Assembly: GCF_014857905.1 (NCBI RefSeq)
Contig: NZ_JACYXE010000006.1
Span: 1-64,000, forward strand
Length of the DNA stretch: 64,000 nt
From: Agilicoccus flavus
GTDB lineage: Bacteria > Actinomycetota > Actinomycetes > Actinomycetales > Dermatophilaceae
Direction: 5' to 3'
Shown: piece after piece, positions 18,364-27,996 of the stretch
Layout: each line of letters starts with the position of its first letter
Position numbering within the stretch: position 1 is the first letter of the stretch
Program-made: the position numbers and the translations under genes
Notes under the pieces: model-generated
The model's database searches: none
Told to the model about the DNA's origin: nothing
What the model saw: only the letters and a program-made list of their open reading frames with translations

Positions 18364-19947
18364 TCAGATCCAGCTCGGGAACCACATCCGCCAGGACCAG
18401 TGCTCGTACGGGATGAGCTCACCGGTGTAGACCGGCCAGAAGAAGACGAAGACCGCGACGGCGGCGACGACGTAGGCCCCCGCGAGGGCGAGGCCGATCC
18501 GTCGCCGCCGTCGCGACGCGTCGGGGGCCCCGACGACGAGGCCGAGGCAGTACGTCACGCCGAGCACGACCCACGGCACGAACGCCACGGAGTAGAACGT
18601 GTAGATCGTGCGCTCCTGGTACTGGAACCAGGGCAGGTAGCCGCCCGCGTAGCCGGCGAGGATCGCGCCGGCGCGCCAGTCCCGGCGCCACGCCCAGCAC
18701 CCGACGAGGACGGCGAGCGACAGCGCCCCGGCCCACCAGACGAGGGGGTTGCCGAGGTCGGTGATGGCGCGTGAGCACTTCTCGGCGCCGCACCCGGTGT
18801 CGGTGCCGACGTAGTAGAACGACGTCGGGCGGCCCTGCACGATCCACGACCACGGGTTGCTCTGGTAGACGTGCGGCGTGTGCAGGCCGACGTGGAAGCG
18901 CCACATCTCCCCGTGGTAGTGCGCGAACGACCGGACGACGTCGGGCACGAGGGCGGCGGCCCCGCTCGCCGGGTTGGACGTGGCCCAGTGCCGGTCCCAG
19001 CCACCGTCGGTCGCGAACCAGCCGGCCCACGTGGCCACGTAGACGGCGCCGGCCGTGCCGCACATGGCGAGGGCGGCCACGGGGGCGCTGCGCAGGACGC
19101 TCGCCACCCACCACCGGCGGATGCCGGCCGCGCGGCGCGCCCCCATGTCCCAGAACACGGTGAGCAGCCCGAACGCGGCGAGGAAGTACAGGCCCGACCA
19201 CTTCGTGCCGATGCACAGCCCGAGGCTGACGGCGGCGAGCAGGCGCCAGGGCCGCACCCCGAGGGCGGGGCCGTACCGCAGCCGCCGGTCGTCGGGCCCG
19301 GCGCCGGACTCCCGCAGGGCGCCGACGCGCACGGCGAGCCGTTCGCGCATGGCGTCGCGGTCGACGACGAGGGCGCAGAACGCGGCGAACGCGAAGAACA
19401 TGACCGACATGTCGAGCAGGCCCGTGCGCGACAGGACGAAGTGCTGCCCGTCCACGGCGAGGAGGATGCCGGCGACGGCGCCGAGGGTCGTCGACCCGAA
19501 CATGCGCCGCGCGGTGCGGGCCATCATCAGCACCGACAGGGTCCCCAGCACGGCGACGGAGAACCGCCACCCCACGCTCGAGTCGACGCCGAAGAGCAGC
19601 TCGCCCGAGGCGATGACCCACTTCCCGACGGGCGGGTGGACGACGAAGTCGGCGGCCTGGTCGAAGACGGCCGACGTGCCGGCGGCCCACACGTCGTCGA
19701 CGCCCGGCGTCGCGCCCTTGGCCGCGTACTTCTCGAGGACCTTGTTCTCGTGGCCGAACTCCACGAGCGACCACGCCTGCTTGACGTAGTACGTCTCGTC
19801 GAACACGAGCGTGCCGGGGAAGCCGAGGTTCCAGAAGCGGACGACGCCCGCCCACGCGGCGATGAGGATCGGGACGATCCATCCGGCGAGGCGATCGGTC
19901 GGTCGTGGGCCGAGCAGCCTGGCCCGGAGCCGATCGGTCTCGGTCAT
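18364..19947 (-). CDS. pmt: Dolichyl-phosphate-mannose protein O-mannosyltransferase
   Basis: A 527-residue multi-pass GT39 enzyme that transfers mannose from polyprenyl-phosphomannose to Ser/Thr of exported proteins. The first periplasmic loop has the catalytic acidic pair in LVFDETYYVKQAW. Further features are HPPVGKWVIASGE, the motif SRTGLLDMSVMFF, and the loop YHGEMWRFHVGLHTPHVYQSNPWSW typical of actinobacterial Pmt. About ten hydrophobic helices follow through to the C-terminus (YTFYSVAFVPWVVLG). I chose ATG 19947; an ATG at 19956 three codons upstream is equally possible. It is divergent from rsmI, the usual actinobacterial arrangement. Confidence 0.94.
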   Translation of the reverse strand: MTETDRLRARLLGPRPTDRLAGWIVPILIAAWAGVVRFWNLGFPGTLVFDETYYVKQAWSLVEFGHENKVLEKYAAKGATPGVDDVWAAGTSAVFDQAADFVVHPPVGKWVIASGELLFGVDSSVGWRFSVAVLGTLSVLMMARTARRMFGSTTLGAVAGILLAVDGQHFVLSRTGLLDMSVMFFAFAAFCALVVDRDAMRERLAVRVGALRESGAGPDDRRLRYGPALGVRPWRLLAAVSLGLCIGTKWSGLYFLAAFGLLTVFWDMGARRAAGIRRWWVASVLRSAPVAALAMCGTAGAVYVATWAGWFATDGGWDRHWATSNPASGAAALVPDVVRSFAHYHGEMWRFHVGLHTPHVYQSNPWSWIVQGRPTSFYYVGTDTGCGAEKCSRAITDLGNPLVWWAGALSLAVLVGCWAWRRDWRAGAILAGYAGGYLPWFQYQERTIYTFYSVAFVPWVVLGVTYCLGLVVGAPDASRRRRRIGLALAGAYVVAAVAVFVFFWPVYTGELIPYEHWSWRMWFPSWI

Positions 19948-20053
19948 GGGCTCCATCGTAGGTCGGGGCCATCGACCGGCCGCGCAGGCTCCGCCGCGCC
20001 GCCCGTGCCCCGTCCGTGCCGGTGCGAGGCCCCTGCCTGCGAGGATCGGAGGC

Positions 20054-20938
20054 ATGCCCGTCCCCAGCTCCACCCCGTCGCCGATCACGCCGTCGGATCG
20101 GCCCGGTGCCGACGCCGGTGTCCTCGTCCTCGCGGCCACCCCCATCGGCGACCCGGCGGACGCCGCGCCCCGGCTGGGGCGCGAGCTCACGGAGGCCGAC
20201 GTCGTGGCCGCCGAGGACACGCGCCGCCTGCGCCGGCTCGCGGCCGCGCTCGAGGTGACCGTCGGCGGAGAGGTCGTCAGCTACCACGAGCACAACGAGC
20301 ACGTCCGGACGGGCGAGCTGCTCGAGGCGCTCGTCGCGGGGCGCCGCGTCCTCGTCGTCACCGACGCGGGGATGCCCTCGGTGTCCGACCCCGGGTTCCG
20401 GCTCGTCGACGCCGCGGTCCGCGCGGGGGTGCGCGTCACGTGCGTGCCCGGTCCGAGCGCGGTGCTCATGGCGCTCGCGGTGTCGGGGCTGCCGGTCGAC
20501 CGGTTCTGCTTCGAGGGGTTCCTGCCGCGCAAGGGCGGGGAGCGCACGCGCGTCCTGCGCGAGCTCGCCGACGAGCGTCGCACCATGGTCTTCTTCGAGG
20601 CGCCGCACCGGCTCGCGGCCTCGCTCGCCCACCTCGCGGAGTTCTTCGGCCCCGATCGCCCGGGCGCCGTCTGCCGCGAGCTGACGAAAACGTACGAGGA
20701 GGTCGTGCGCGGGCCGCTCGCCGACCTCGCCGCCTGGGCGCAGGACGGGGTCCGGGGCGAGATCACCCTCGTCGTCGGGGGCGCGCCGCGCCGCGCCGCC
20801 GACCCGGCGGACGCCGACGCCCGCGTCGCCGCCCTCGTCGCGGACGGCGTCCGGCTCAAGGACGCGTGCCGGGACGTGGCCGCCGCCACCGGGCTGCCCT
20901 CGAAGGAGCTGTACGCGCGGGCCGTCGCGGCCCGGTGA
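20054..20938 (+). CDS. rsmI: 16S rRNA (cytidine(1402)-2'-O)-methyltransferase
   Basis: A 294-residue SAM-dependent enzyme of the tetrapyrrole-methylase fold that methylates C1402 in the decoding centre. Motifs: VLVLAATPIGDPADAAPR, VVAAEDTRRLRRL, SYHEHNE, TDAGMPSVSDPGFRLV, CVPGPSAVLMALAVSGLP, FEGFLPRK and FFEAPHRL. The ATG at 20054 follows a good GGAGG; a longer frame upstream would run into the divergent pmt gene. The gene stands alone between pmt and ald. Confidence 0.95.
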   Translation: MPVPSSTPSPITPSDRPGADAGVLVLAATPIGDPADAAPRLGRELTEADVVAAEDTRRLRRLAAALEVTVGGEVVSYHEHNEHVRTGELLEALVAGRRVLVVTDAGMPSVSDPGFRLVDAAVRAGVRVTCVPGPSAVLMALAVSGLPVDRFCFEGFLPRKGGERTRVLRELADERRTMVFFEAPHRLAASLAHLAEFFGPDRPGAVCRELTKTYEEVVRGPLADLAAWAQDGVRGEITLVVGGAPRRAADPADADARVAALVADGVRLKDACRDVAAATGLPSKELYARAVAAR

Positions 20939-21075
20939 CACCGGCCGGGCCCCCACGGTTCCCGGCAACCGCCTGCGAGGCGGGTGACGCAGCACTAGCG
21001 TGTGAACCGGGTGCGCCCGCGCCCTGCGGCCGCGTGAGCGACGCGGCCCTCCCGCCACGACGAAGGAGTCGGGTC

Positions 21076-22191
21076 ATGAAGGTCGGTGTGCCCACAGAGG
21101 TCAAGAACAACGAGTTCCGGGTCGCGATCACCCCCGTCGGGGTGCACGAGCTCGTCGACCACGGCCACCAGGTCTTCGTGCAGCGCGGCGCCGGCCTCGG
21201 TTCGTCCATCGCCGACGAGGAGTACGTCGCGCAGGGCGCGACGCTGCTCGACACCGCCGATGAGGTGTGGGGCGAGGCCGAGATGGTCCTCAAGGTCAAG
21301 GAGCCGATCGGCGAGGAGTACCACCGCCTGCGCGACGACCTCCTCCTGTTCACGTACCTCCACCTCGCCGCGGATCGCCCCGGCACCGACGCGCTGCTCG
21401 CCGCCGGGACGACGGCGATCGCCTACGAGACGGTGCAGCTCGACTCGGGGGCGCTCCCGCTGCTCTACCCGATGTCGGAGGTGGCGGGCTGCCTCGCGCC
21501 GCAGGTGGGCGCGCACTCGCTCATGCGCGCGCAGGGTGGTCGGGGTGTGCTCATGGGCGGGGTCGGCGGCGTGGCCAGCGCGAAGGTCGTCGTGCTCGGC
21601 GGGGGAGTGGCGGGCCAGAACGCCGCGAACATCGCCCTCGGCATGGGCGCCGACGTGACGATCCTCGACACGAACCTCGACAAGCTGCGCATGGTGTTCT
21701 GGCGCTGGCAGGGCCGGATCAAGCAGCTCGCGAGCTCGACCCTCGCGGTGCGCCAGCAGGTGGCCGACGCCGACCTCGTCATCGGCTCGGTCCTTATCCC
21801 GGGCGCCAAGGCCCCCAAGCTCGTGACGAACGAGATGGTGGCGGGCATGAAGCCGGGGTCTGTGCTCGTCGACATCGCCGTCGACCAGGGCGGGTGCTTC
21901 GAGGACACGCGCCCGACGACGCACGCCGACCCGACGTTCCGGGTCCACGACTCGACGTTCTACTGCGTCGCGAACATGCCCGGCGCCGTGCCCAACACCT
22001 CGACCTACGCGCTGACGAACTCGACGCTGCCCTACGCGGTGCGGCTCGCCGACCAGGGGTGGCGCCGGGCGTGCGCGGCGGATCCGGCCCTGGCCCGAGG
22101 CCTCAACACCCACGCCGGCGAGATCACGTACGCCGCCGTCGCGGAGGCGTTCGGCCTGCCGTGCACGCCGGTGGACAGGGCGATGGCCTGA
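21076..22191 (+). CDS. ald: Alanine dehydrogenase
   Basis: A 371-residue NAD-dependent enzyme converting L-alanine to pyruvate and ammonia. The start MKVGVPTEVKNNEFRVAITP is characteristic. The substrate/catalytic Lys is in VLKVKEP and the His in YLHLAADRP. The nucleotide-binding loop reads VVVLGGGVAGQNAANIALGMGA, followed by LDTNLDKL. The length is normal for Ald (371). A 137-bp leader separates it from rsmI, which suggests its own promoter. Confidence 0.97.
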   Translation: MKVGVPTEVKNNEFRVAITPVGVHELVDHGHQVFVQRGAGLGSSIADEEYVAQGATLLDTADEVWGEAEMVLKVKEPIGEEYHRLRDDLLLFTYLHLAADRPGTDALLAAGTTAIAYETVQLDSGALPLLYPMSEVAGCLAPQVGAHSLMRAQGGRGVLMGGVGGVASAKVVVLGGGVAGQNAANIALGMGADVTILDTNLDKLRMVFWRWQGRIKQLASSTLAVRQQVADADLVIGSVLIPGAKAPKLVTNEMVAGMKPGSVLVDIAVDQGGCFEDTRPTTHADPTFRVHDSTFYCVANMPGAVPNTSTYALTNSTLPYAVRLADQGWRRACAADPALARGLNTHAGEITYAAVAEAFGLPCTPVDRAMA

Positions 22192-22300
22192 GCCGGCGGG
22201 GGAACCGGGGATCAGGGGGTTAGGTCGTCCTTCGTTCGGGCGGGTTCCGGCGCGGTCGTACCCTGGTCGGCAGGACCCGCAAACGAAGGAGTGACGTCTC

Positions 22301-22714
22301 ATGGTCGACGAGGGACCCGCCCCGTACGTGGTCGACATCGAGAAGGCCACGCTCGAGAACGAGAATTACCGCACGACGCTGTGGACGGGCACGAACCTGC
22401 AGGTGACGGTGATGTCGATCCCGCCCGGCGGTGACATCGGTCTCGAGGTCCACGACGACCACGACCAGTTCCTGCGCGTCGAGCAGGGCACCGGCCGCGT
22501 GCGGATGGGGCCCTCGAAGGACGACCTGAGCTTCGAGCGGACCGTCTCCGGCGACTGGGCCGTCCTCGTCCCGGCCGGGTCCTGGCACAACGTCGTCAAC
22601 GTGGGCGAGGACGACCTGCGGGTGTACTCGCTGTACGGCCCGCCCGACCACGTCCACGGCACCGTGCACGCCACGCGCGCCGACGCCGACGCCGATCCGA
22701 ACGAGGCGCACTGA
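22301..22714 (+). CDS. Cupin-domain protein
   Basis: A 137-residue single-domain cupin. The metal-binding motif appears as GLEVHDDHDQFLRVEQGTGRV (His/His/Glu) and the second motif as VPAGSWHNVVNVG. Such proteins occur widely, as small isomerases or dioxygenases or as binding proteins, and no specific substrate can be read here. An AAGGAG-type site precedes the ATG. It stands alone, 109 bp after ald and 124 bp before the sdh operon. Confidence 0.85.
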   Translation: MVDEGPAPYVVDIEKATLENENYRTTLWTGTNLQVTVMSIPPGGDIGLEVHDDHDQFLRVEQGTGRVRMGPSKDDLSFERTVSGDWAVLVPAGSWHNVVNVGEDDLRVYSLYGPPDHVHGTVHATRADADADPNEAH

Positions 22715-22838
22715 CGCCTCTCCCCGCCGACGGTGAGCCGGGCCCACGGGCCTCACCGCGTACCCGGCCGGATGACCATCCGGTCACAGTGAGCGCTCAA
22801 CCCCACCTCCCCCGCGCAGAACAGGGCACAATTCCCTC

Positions 22839-23540
22839 GTGGCTACGACGACATTGCAGAAGAAGAAGCCGATCTCACCGATGCATTCGACCATCGGTCT
22901 GAAGCTGATGATGGCGGTGTCAGGGCTCTTCTTCGTCCTGTACGTACTGCTGCACATGTACGGCAACCTCAAGATCCTCTCGGGGCGCGCCGCCTTCGAC
23001 GAGTACGCCCACCACCTGCGCATCCTCGGCGAGCCGATGCTGCCGTACGGGGGCGCCCTGTGGATCTTCCGGATCCTGCTGCTGCTGGCGCTGGTGGCGC
23101 ACGTCTACTCGGCCTTCACCCTGTGGAAGGGCGCCGGCGAGGCGCGTTCGCACAAGTACGCCGTGCGCTCCGCGGCCGCGGCCACGGTGTCCTCGCGGTG
23201 GATGCGGTGGGGCGGGGTCGCGCTGCTCGCGTTCGTCGTCTTCCACCTGTTCCAGTTCACCTGGCTGCAGATCAACGTCGGCGGCGAGTTCTCCTCGCCG
23301 GCCGCCCGGGTGGTCGCCGCGTTCGGCGTGTGGTGGTTGACCCTCATCTACGTCGTGGCGCTCATCGCGCTGGCGATGCACCTGCGGCACGGCGTGTGGA
23401 GCGCCTGCCAGACGCTCGGCTACACCTCCACGGCGCGGGCGCGCAGGACCGCGAACGCGGCGGGCATCGTCCTCGCCGTCGTCGTGGCCGGCGGATTCCT
23501 CATCCCGCCGCTCGGCATCCTGTTCGGCGCGATCAAGTAA
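22839..23540 (+). CDS. sdhC: Succinate dehydrogenase cytochrome b558 subunit
   Basis: A 233-residue, five-helix membrane anchor that carries haem b and passes electrons to menaquinone. Features are [22 protein letters not shown] with a haem-ligand His, [25 protein letters not shown] and [15 protein letters not shown]. The size and single-subunit layout match the b558 type of actinobacteria and Bacillus, so no sdhD is expected. The start is GTG 22839. It is the first gene of sdhCAB, 13 bp before sdhA. Confidence 0.95.
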   Translation: MATTTLQKKKPISPMHSTIGLKLMMAVSGLFFVLYVLLHMYGNLKILSGRAAFDEYAHHLRILGEPMLPYGGALWIFRILLLLALVAHVYSAFTLWKGAGEARSHKYAVRSAAAATVSSRWMRWGGVALLAFVVFHLFQFTWLQINVGGEFSSPAARVVAAFGVWWLTLIYVVALIALAMHLRHGVWSACQTLGYTSTARARRTANAAGIVLAVVVAGGFLIPPLGILFGAIK

Positions 23541-23553
23541 GGGGCTCATTCAC

Positions 23554-25593
23554 ATGACCGACACCACCACGTACCCCGACACGGCCGCCCCGTCCACCGG
23601 ACCCGACTCCGATTCCGGGTCCGTCTCCGGCCTGGTCCACGGCGTCTACCGCGAGGGCGAGCCCCTCTTCGACTCCAAGGCGCCCGCCGGCCCGATCGAC
23701 AAGAAGTGGAACGAGCGCAAGTTCGCCGCCAAGCTCGTCAACCCGGCGAACCGCCGCAAGCTCGACGTCATCATCGTCGGCACCGGCCTCGCCGGCGGCG
23801 CGGCGGCGGCGACCCTCGGCGAGGCCGGCTACAACGTCAAGTCGTTCTGCTACCAGGACAGCCCGCGTCGCGCCCACTCGATCGCCGCGCAGGGCGGGAT
23901 CAACGCCGCCAAGAACTACAAGGAGGACGGCGACTCCGTCTTCCGTCTCTTCTACGACACCGTCAAGGGCGGCGACTACCGCTCGCGCGAGACGAACGTC
24001 TACCGCCTCGCCGAGGTGAGCGCGAACATCATCGACCAGTGCGTCGCCCAGGGCGTGCCCTTCGCCCGCGAGTACGGCGGCCTGCTCGACAACCGCAGCT
24101 TCGGCGGCGTGCAGGTGTCCCGCACGTTCTACGCCCGCGGCCAGACCGGTCAGCAGCTCCTCATCGGCGCCTACCAGGCCCTCGAGCGCCAGGTCGGGGC
24201 CGGCACGGTCCAGATGTTCGCCCGCCACGAGATGGTCGAGCTCATCGTCGTCGACGGCCGGGCGCGCGGCATCATCGCCCGCGACATGGTCACCGGCGAG
24301 ATCGAGACGCACATGGCCGACGCGGTCGTCCTCGCCTCCGGCGGGTACGGCAACGTCTTCTTCCTCTCGACGAACGCGATGGGCTGCAACGTCACCGCCA
24401 CGTGGCGCGCCTACCGCAAGGGCGCCTACTTCGCGAACCCCTGCTACACGCAGATCCACCCGACGTGCATCCCGGTGCACGGCGACAAGCAGTCCAAGCT
24501 CACCCTCATGAGCGAGTCCCTGCGCAACGACGGCCGCATCTGGGTGCCGAAGCGCAAGGAGGACTGCGACAAGGACCCGCGGCAGATCCCCGAGGAGGAC
24601 CGCGACTACTACCTGGAGCGCATCTACCCGGGCTTCGGCAACCTCGTGCCGCGCGACATCGCCTCCCGCCAGGCCAAGAACATGTGCGACGAGGGCCGCG
24701 GCGTCGGCCCCGAGGTCGAGGGCCAGGGCCGCCGCGGCGTCTACCTCGACTTCGCCGACGCGATCGGCCGTATGGGCGAGGACGCCGTGCGCACGAAGTA
24801 CGGCAACCTCTTCGACATGTACCAGCGGATCACGGGCGAGAACCCGTACGAGGTGCCGATGCGCATCTACCCCGCGGTGCACTACACGATGGGTGGCCTC
24901 TGGGTCGACTACGACCTCCAGTCGACGATCCCGGGCCTGTTCGTGGCGGGCGAGGCCAACTTCTCCGACCACGGCGCGAACCGCCTGGGCGCGTCGGCGC
25001 TCATGCAGGGCCTCTCCGACGGCTACTTCGTGCTGCCGAACACGATACGCGACTACCTCGCGAGCGGGCCGTACCCCAAGGTCGCCCCGGATCACCCGGC
25101 GGTCGTGGAGGCGCAGGAATCGGTGCGCAGCCGCATCGACACGTTCCTCTCCTGCCAGGGCACCCGCTCGGTCGACTCCTTCCACAAGGAGCTCGGCCAG
25201 ATCATGTGGGAGTACTGCGGCATGGAGCGCACGGAGGAGGGCCTCAAGTACGCGATCGAGCAGATCCGGGCCCTCAAGGCCGAGTTCTGGACCAACGTGC
25301 GCGTGCTCGGCACCAACGACCAGCTCAACCAGTCGCTCGAGAAGGCCGGCCGCGTGGCCGACTTTATCGAGCTGGGCGAGCTCATGTGCATCGACGCCCT
25401 GCACCGTCGCGAGTCCTGCGGCGGGCACTTCCGGGCCGAGAGCCAGACCGAGGACGGCGAGGCGTTGCGGCACGACGACGACTTCGCCTACGTCGCGGCC
25501 TGGGCCTTCGACGGCGACGACGAGGCGCCGATCCTGCACAAGGAAGACCTCGTGTACGAGTTCATCGAGCTGAAGCAGCGGAGCTACAAGTGA
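23554..25593 (+). CDS. sdhA: Succinate dehydrogenase flavoprotein subunit
   Basis: A 679-residue catalytic subunit with covalently bound FAD that oxidises succinate to fumarate. The dinucleotide fold is [22 protein letters not shown]. The flavin-linking His lies in [17 protein letters not shown], followed by the active-site stretches [10 protein letters not shown] and [12 protein letters not shown] and the C-terminal FAD segment [13 protein letters not shown]. The length and sequence match the b558-type enzyme. The hydrophilic N-terminus (about 50 residues) is longer than in proteobacterial SdhA. It overlaps sdhB by 4 bp. Confidence 0.97.
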   Translation: MTDTTTYPDTAAPSTGPDSDSGSVSGLVHGVYREGEPLFDSKAPAGPIDKKWNERKFAAKLVNPANRRKLDVIIVGTGLAGGAAAATLGEAGYNVKSFCYQDSPRRAHSIAAQGGINAAKNYKEDGDSVFRLFYDTVKGGDYRSRETNVYRLAEVSANIIDQCVAQGVPFAREYGGLLDNRSFGGVQVSRTFYARGQTGQQLLIGAYQALERQVGAGTVQMFARHEMVELIVVDGRARGIIARDMVTGEIETHMADAVVLASGGYGNVFFLSTNAMGCNVTATWRAYRKGAYFANPCYTQIHPTCIPVHGDKQSKLTLMSESLRNDGRIWVPKRKEDCDKDPRQIPEEDRDYYLERIYPGFGNLVPRDIASRQAKNMCDEGRGVGPEVEGQGRRGVYLDFADAIGRMGEDAVRTKYGNLFDMYQRITGENPYEVPMRIYPAVHYTMGGLWVDYDLQSTIPGLFVAGEANFSDHGANRLGASALMQGLSDGYFVLPNTIRDYLASGPYPKVAPDHPAVVEAQESVRSRIDTFLSCQGTRSVDSFHKELGQIMWEYCGMERTEEGLKYAIEQIRALKAEFWTNVRVLGTNDQLNQSLEKAGRVADFIELGELMCIDALHRRESCGGHFRAESQTEDGEALRHDDDFAYVAAWAFDGDDEAPILHKEDLVYEFIELKQRSYK

Positions 25594-26348
25594 GAATCAA
25601 GGTCAGGATCTGGCGCCAGGACGGCCCCGCCGCGCAGGGCAAGCTCGTCGACTACGACCTCGACGACATCAGCGAGGACATGTCGTTCCTTGAGATGCTC
25701 GACGTCCTCAACGAGGACCTCAACGAGCGCGGTGTCGAGCCGGTCGCCTTCGACAGCGACTGCCGCGAGGGCATCTGCGGCATGTGCGGTCTCGTCATCA
25801 ACGGCCGCCCGCACGGCAACACCGGCGGGCGCGACGGCGAGGCCAACACGACGACGTGCCAGCTGCACATGCGCAGCTTCGCCGACGGCGAGACGATCAC
25901 CATCGAGCCGTGGCGGGCCGACGCGTTCCCGGTCATCCGCGACCTCGTCGTGGACCGGACCGCGTTCGACCGCATCATCGCGGCGGGCGGGTTCATCTCG
26001 GCGAACACGGGTTCGGCCCCCGAGGCGCACGCGGTGCCGGTCGAGAAGAAGCGGGCCGACCGCGCGTTCGACGTCGCCACCTGCATCGGCTGCGGCGCGT
26101 GCGTGGCCGCGTGCCCCAACGCCTCGGGCATGCTCTTCGTCGGCGCGAAGATCACCCACCTGGCGGAGCTCCCACAGGGTCAGCCGGAGCGGTGGACGCG
26201 CGTGCAGGCCATGGTGGCCGAGCACGACGCCGACGGGTTCGGCGGCTGCACGAACATCGGTGAGTGCTCGGCGGCCTGCCCGAAGGACATCCCGCTCGAC
26301 GTCATCTCGACGCTCAACAAGGACCTGCGCCGCTCGATGCTTCACTGA
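25590..26348 (+). CDS. sdhB: Succinate dehydrogenase iron-sulphur subunit
   Basis: A 252-residue electron-transfer subunit. The 2Fe-2S cluster ligands lie in [10 protein letters not shown] and, later, TTCQLHM. The 4Fe-4S and 3Fe-4S ligands are in [15 protein letters not shown] and [16 protein letters not shown]. The GTG start at 25590 overlaps the sdhA stop as GTGA, giving [10 protein letters not shown]. It completes the three-gene operon; a hairpin follows. Confidence 0.96.
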   Translation: MRIKVRIWRQDGPAAQGKLVDYDLDDISEDMSFLEMLDVLNEDLNERGVEPVAFDSDCREGICGMCGLVINGRPHGNTGGRDGEANTTTCQLHMRSFADGETITIEPWRADAFPVIRDLVVDRTAFDRIIAAGGFISANTGSAPEAHAVPVEKKRADRAFDVATCIGCGACVAACPNASGMLFVGAKITHLAELPQGQPERWTRVQAMVAEHDADGFGGCTNIGECSAACPKDIPLDVISTLNKDLRRSMLH

Positions 26349-26373
26349 GCCCGGCTCGGCCCCTTTCACGCCT

Positions 26374-26407
26374 CGCCCGGTCCGCCCCGTCAGGGGGCGG
26401 GCCGGGC
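26374..26407. terminator. Hairpin terminator between convergent sdhB and MFS genes
   Basis: An imperfect GC-rich inverted repeat (CGCCCGGTCCGCCCC against GGGGCGGGCCGGGCG, loop about GTCAG) lies between the two convergent genes and overlaps the MFS stop codon. It could end transcription from both sides. No U-run is present on either side. Confidence 0.5.
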
Positions 26408-27658
26408 GATGCGCATCGCGAGGGCCGAGACGGCGACGAGGACGACGATGATGACCGCCATGGGGACGGCCGTCCGCTCGCCGCCGAGACCGGCGAGCGG
26501 GGCGACGACCCCGGCCATGCACCACTGGAGGAAGCCGAGGACGGCCGACCCCGTGCCGGGGTGATCGGGCACCTGGGTGGAGGCGAGGGCGCCGGCGTTG
26601 GGGCCGATGAAGCCCTGGGCGCTCATGAGCACGAAGAACGCGACGAGCGCGACGGCGAGGGGCGTGTCGAACCACACCGCCCCCACGAGCAGGAGCAGCC
26701 CGGCGGCGCCGGTGAGGGCGAGCCCAACTCCGATGACCTTCCGGGTGGGGACCCGCCCCGCGAGCCGCGCCGCGAACAGCGTGGCGAGGGTGAGGCCCAC
26801 GGCGTTGGCGGCGAAGTCGACGGAGTACATGATCGGGCTGACGCCGTTCATCAACTGGAGGATGAACGCGGACGTCGCGACGTACGCGAACGTCACGCCC
26901 ATCGAGAAGGCCATGACGACGAGGTAGCCGGCGAACCCGCGGTGGCGCAGGACGGTGCCGGCGGCGCCGAGCAGCTGGCCGAGCTCGCCGCGGTGGCGGC
27001 GCTCCGGCGGCAGCGACTCCGGGACGCCGACGGCGACCGCGGCGATCATGGCGCCGGCGAGGGCGGCGACCACCCAGAACGACACGCGCCAGTGGGTGAA
27101 CTGGAGGATGATCCCGCCGAGCAGGGGGCCGACGATCGGGGCGATGCCGCCGACGCCGTGGATGAGGTTGAGGCTGCGGACGAGGCCGGCGCCGTGGGCG
27201 AGGTCGACGACGACCGATCGCGCGGTCACCATGGCCGACCCGCCGCTGAGCCCCTGGACGAAGCGCGCCGCCATCATCAGGCCGATCGACGGGCTGAACG
27301 CGCAGACGATCGAGGCGACGGTCAGGACGACGAGCGAGACGAGCAGCGGGCGGCGCCGGCCCCGGGCGTCGGAGACGGGCCCGCCGACGAGCTGGCCGAG
27401 GGCCATGCCGACGAAGAACGTCGTCAGGGTGAGCTGCACCTGCGTCGCGCTCGCCGCCAGGTCCCGGCCGACGTGCGGGAACGCGGGCACGTACATGTCG
27501 GTGGCGAGGGGGGCGATGGAGCTGACGAGCGTGACGGTGGCGAGCACGACCATCGAGAGGGCCACCGGGGCGGTCCCCTCGGCGCGCAGCGTGGGGGAGC
27601 CCGGGGTGGGGGAGCCGTCGGTGGGGGCGCCCGGGGTGGGGGTCGCGTGGTCGGTCAT
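26390..27658 (-). CDS. MFS transporter, Bcr/CflA drug-resistance type
   Basis: A 422-residue, 12-helix major-facilitator efflux protein. After a Pro/Thr/Ser-rich cytoplasmic start (about 28 residues) it shows IAPLATDMYVPAFPHVGRDL in helix 1, which is diagnostic of the Bcr/CflA subfamily, and LGQLVGGPVSDARGRRRPLL as motif A between helices 2 and 3. GPLLGGIILQFTHWRVSFW resembles motif C. The substrate is unknown; a proton-driven drug exporter is the family function. Confidence 0.9.
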   Translation of the reverse strand: MTDHATPTPGAPTDGSPTPGSPTLRAEGTAPVALSMVVLATVTLVSSIAPLATDMYVPAFPHVGRDLAASATQVQLTLTTFFVGMALGQLVGGPVSDARGRRRPLLVSLVVLTVASIVCAFSPSIGLMMAARFVQGLSGGSAMVTARSVVVDLAHGAGLVRSLNLIHGVGGIAPIVGPLLGGIILQFTHWRVSFWVVAALAGAMIAAVAVGVPESLPPERRHRGELGQLLGAAGTVLRHRGFAGYLVVMAFSMGVTFAYVATSAFILQLMNGVSPIMYSVDFAANAVGLTLATLFAARLAGRVPTRKVIGVGLALTGAAGLLLLVGAVWFDTPLAVALVAFFVLMSAQGFIGPNAGALASTQVPDHPGTGSAVLGFLQWCMAGVVAPLAGLGGERTAVPMAVIIVVLVAVSALAMRIARPAP

Positions 27659-27996
27659 CGGATCCTTCTCGGGGCGTGGCGGGGCGGGGCGGAGTGAGGC
27701 GGGGCGGGGCGGCGGGTATCAGCGTGGAGCCACTCCAGTGGACCGCATCGGTGGGACGGGGACCAGGGCCGGTCCAGGGGTGTACCAGCAGAGCACCCCT
27801 GCGGGAGCCGCGTCAGGAGGCGGTGCACAGCGTCGAGGGGATGCTTCGGTTCGCGGTCGTCATCCTCGCCGTCGACCAGGTGCGGGCGTGGCTGTCGCGC
27901 CCTCGCGTGCGCCGCCACCACCGGATCCTTGATCGTGGTCGTCGGCGTGGCACTGGGCTTGTCGCGCGGTTGACGCAGGTGCCCGGCGGGCCGTCC
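27659..27996. other. Intergenic stretch, no gene seen
   Basis: The first 60 bases contain GGGGCGGGGC-type simple repeats upstream of the MFS start. No open frame with protein-like composition is visible. The stretch probably holds the MFS promoter and the 3' flank of the HNH gene. Confidence 0.6.

Noticed and set aside
18419-21058. Very long minus-strand open frame across pmt, rsmI and ald
   Set aside because: It is Arg/Pro/Gly-rich, has no recognisable domain and lies antisense or out of frame to well-supported genes. Long shadows like this are expected at this GC content.
18871-21075. In-frame upstream extension of the alanine dehydrogenase frame
   Set aside because: The extension crosses pmt (antisense) and rsmI in a different phase. 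Alanine dehydrogenase begins at ATG 21076 with its typical N-terminus.
22768-22783. Hairpin CCGGAT-GACC-ATCCGG upstream of sdhC as an operator
   Set aside because: Only 6-bp arms, and the position fits a weak terminator for the cupin gene equally well; not enough support for a separate feature.
27661-27720. GGGGCGGGGC repeats as a possible CRISPR or functional repeat array
   Set aside because: These are irregular simple-sequence repeats without spacers of constant length.
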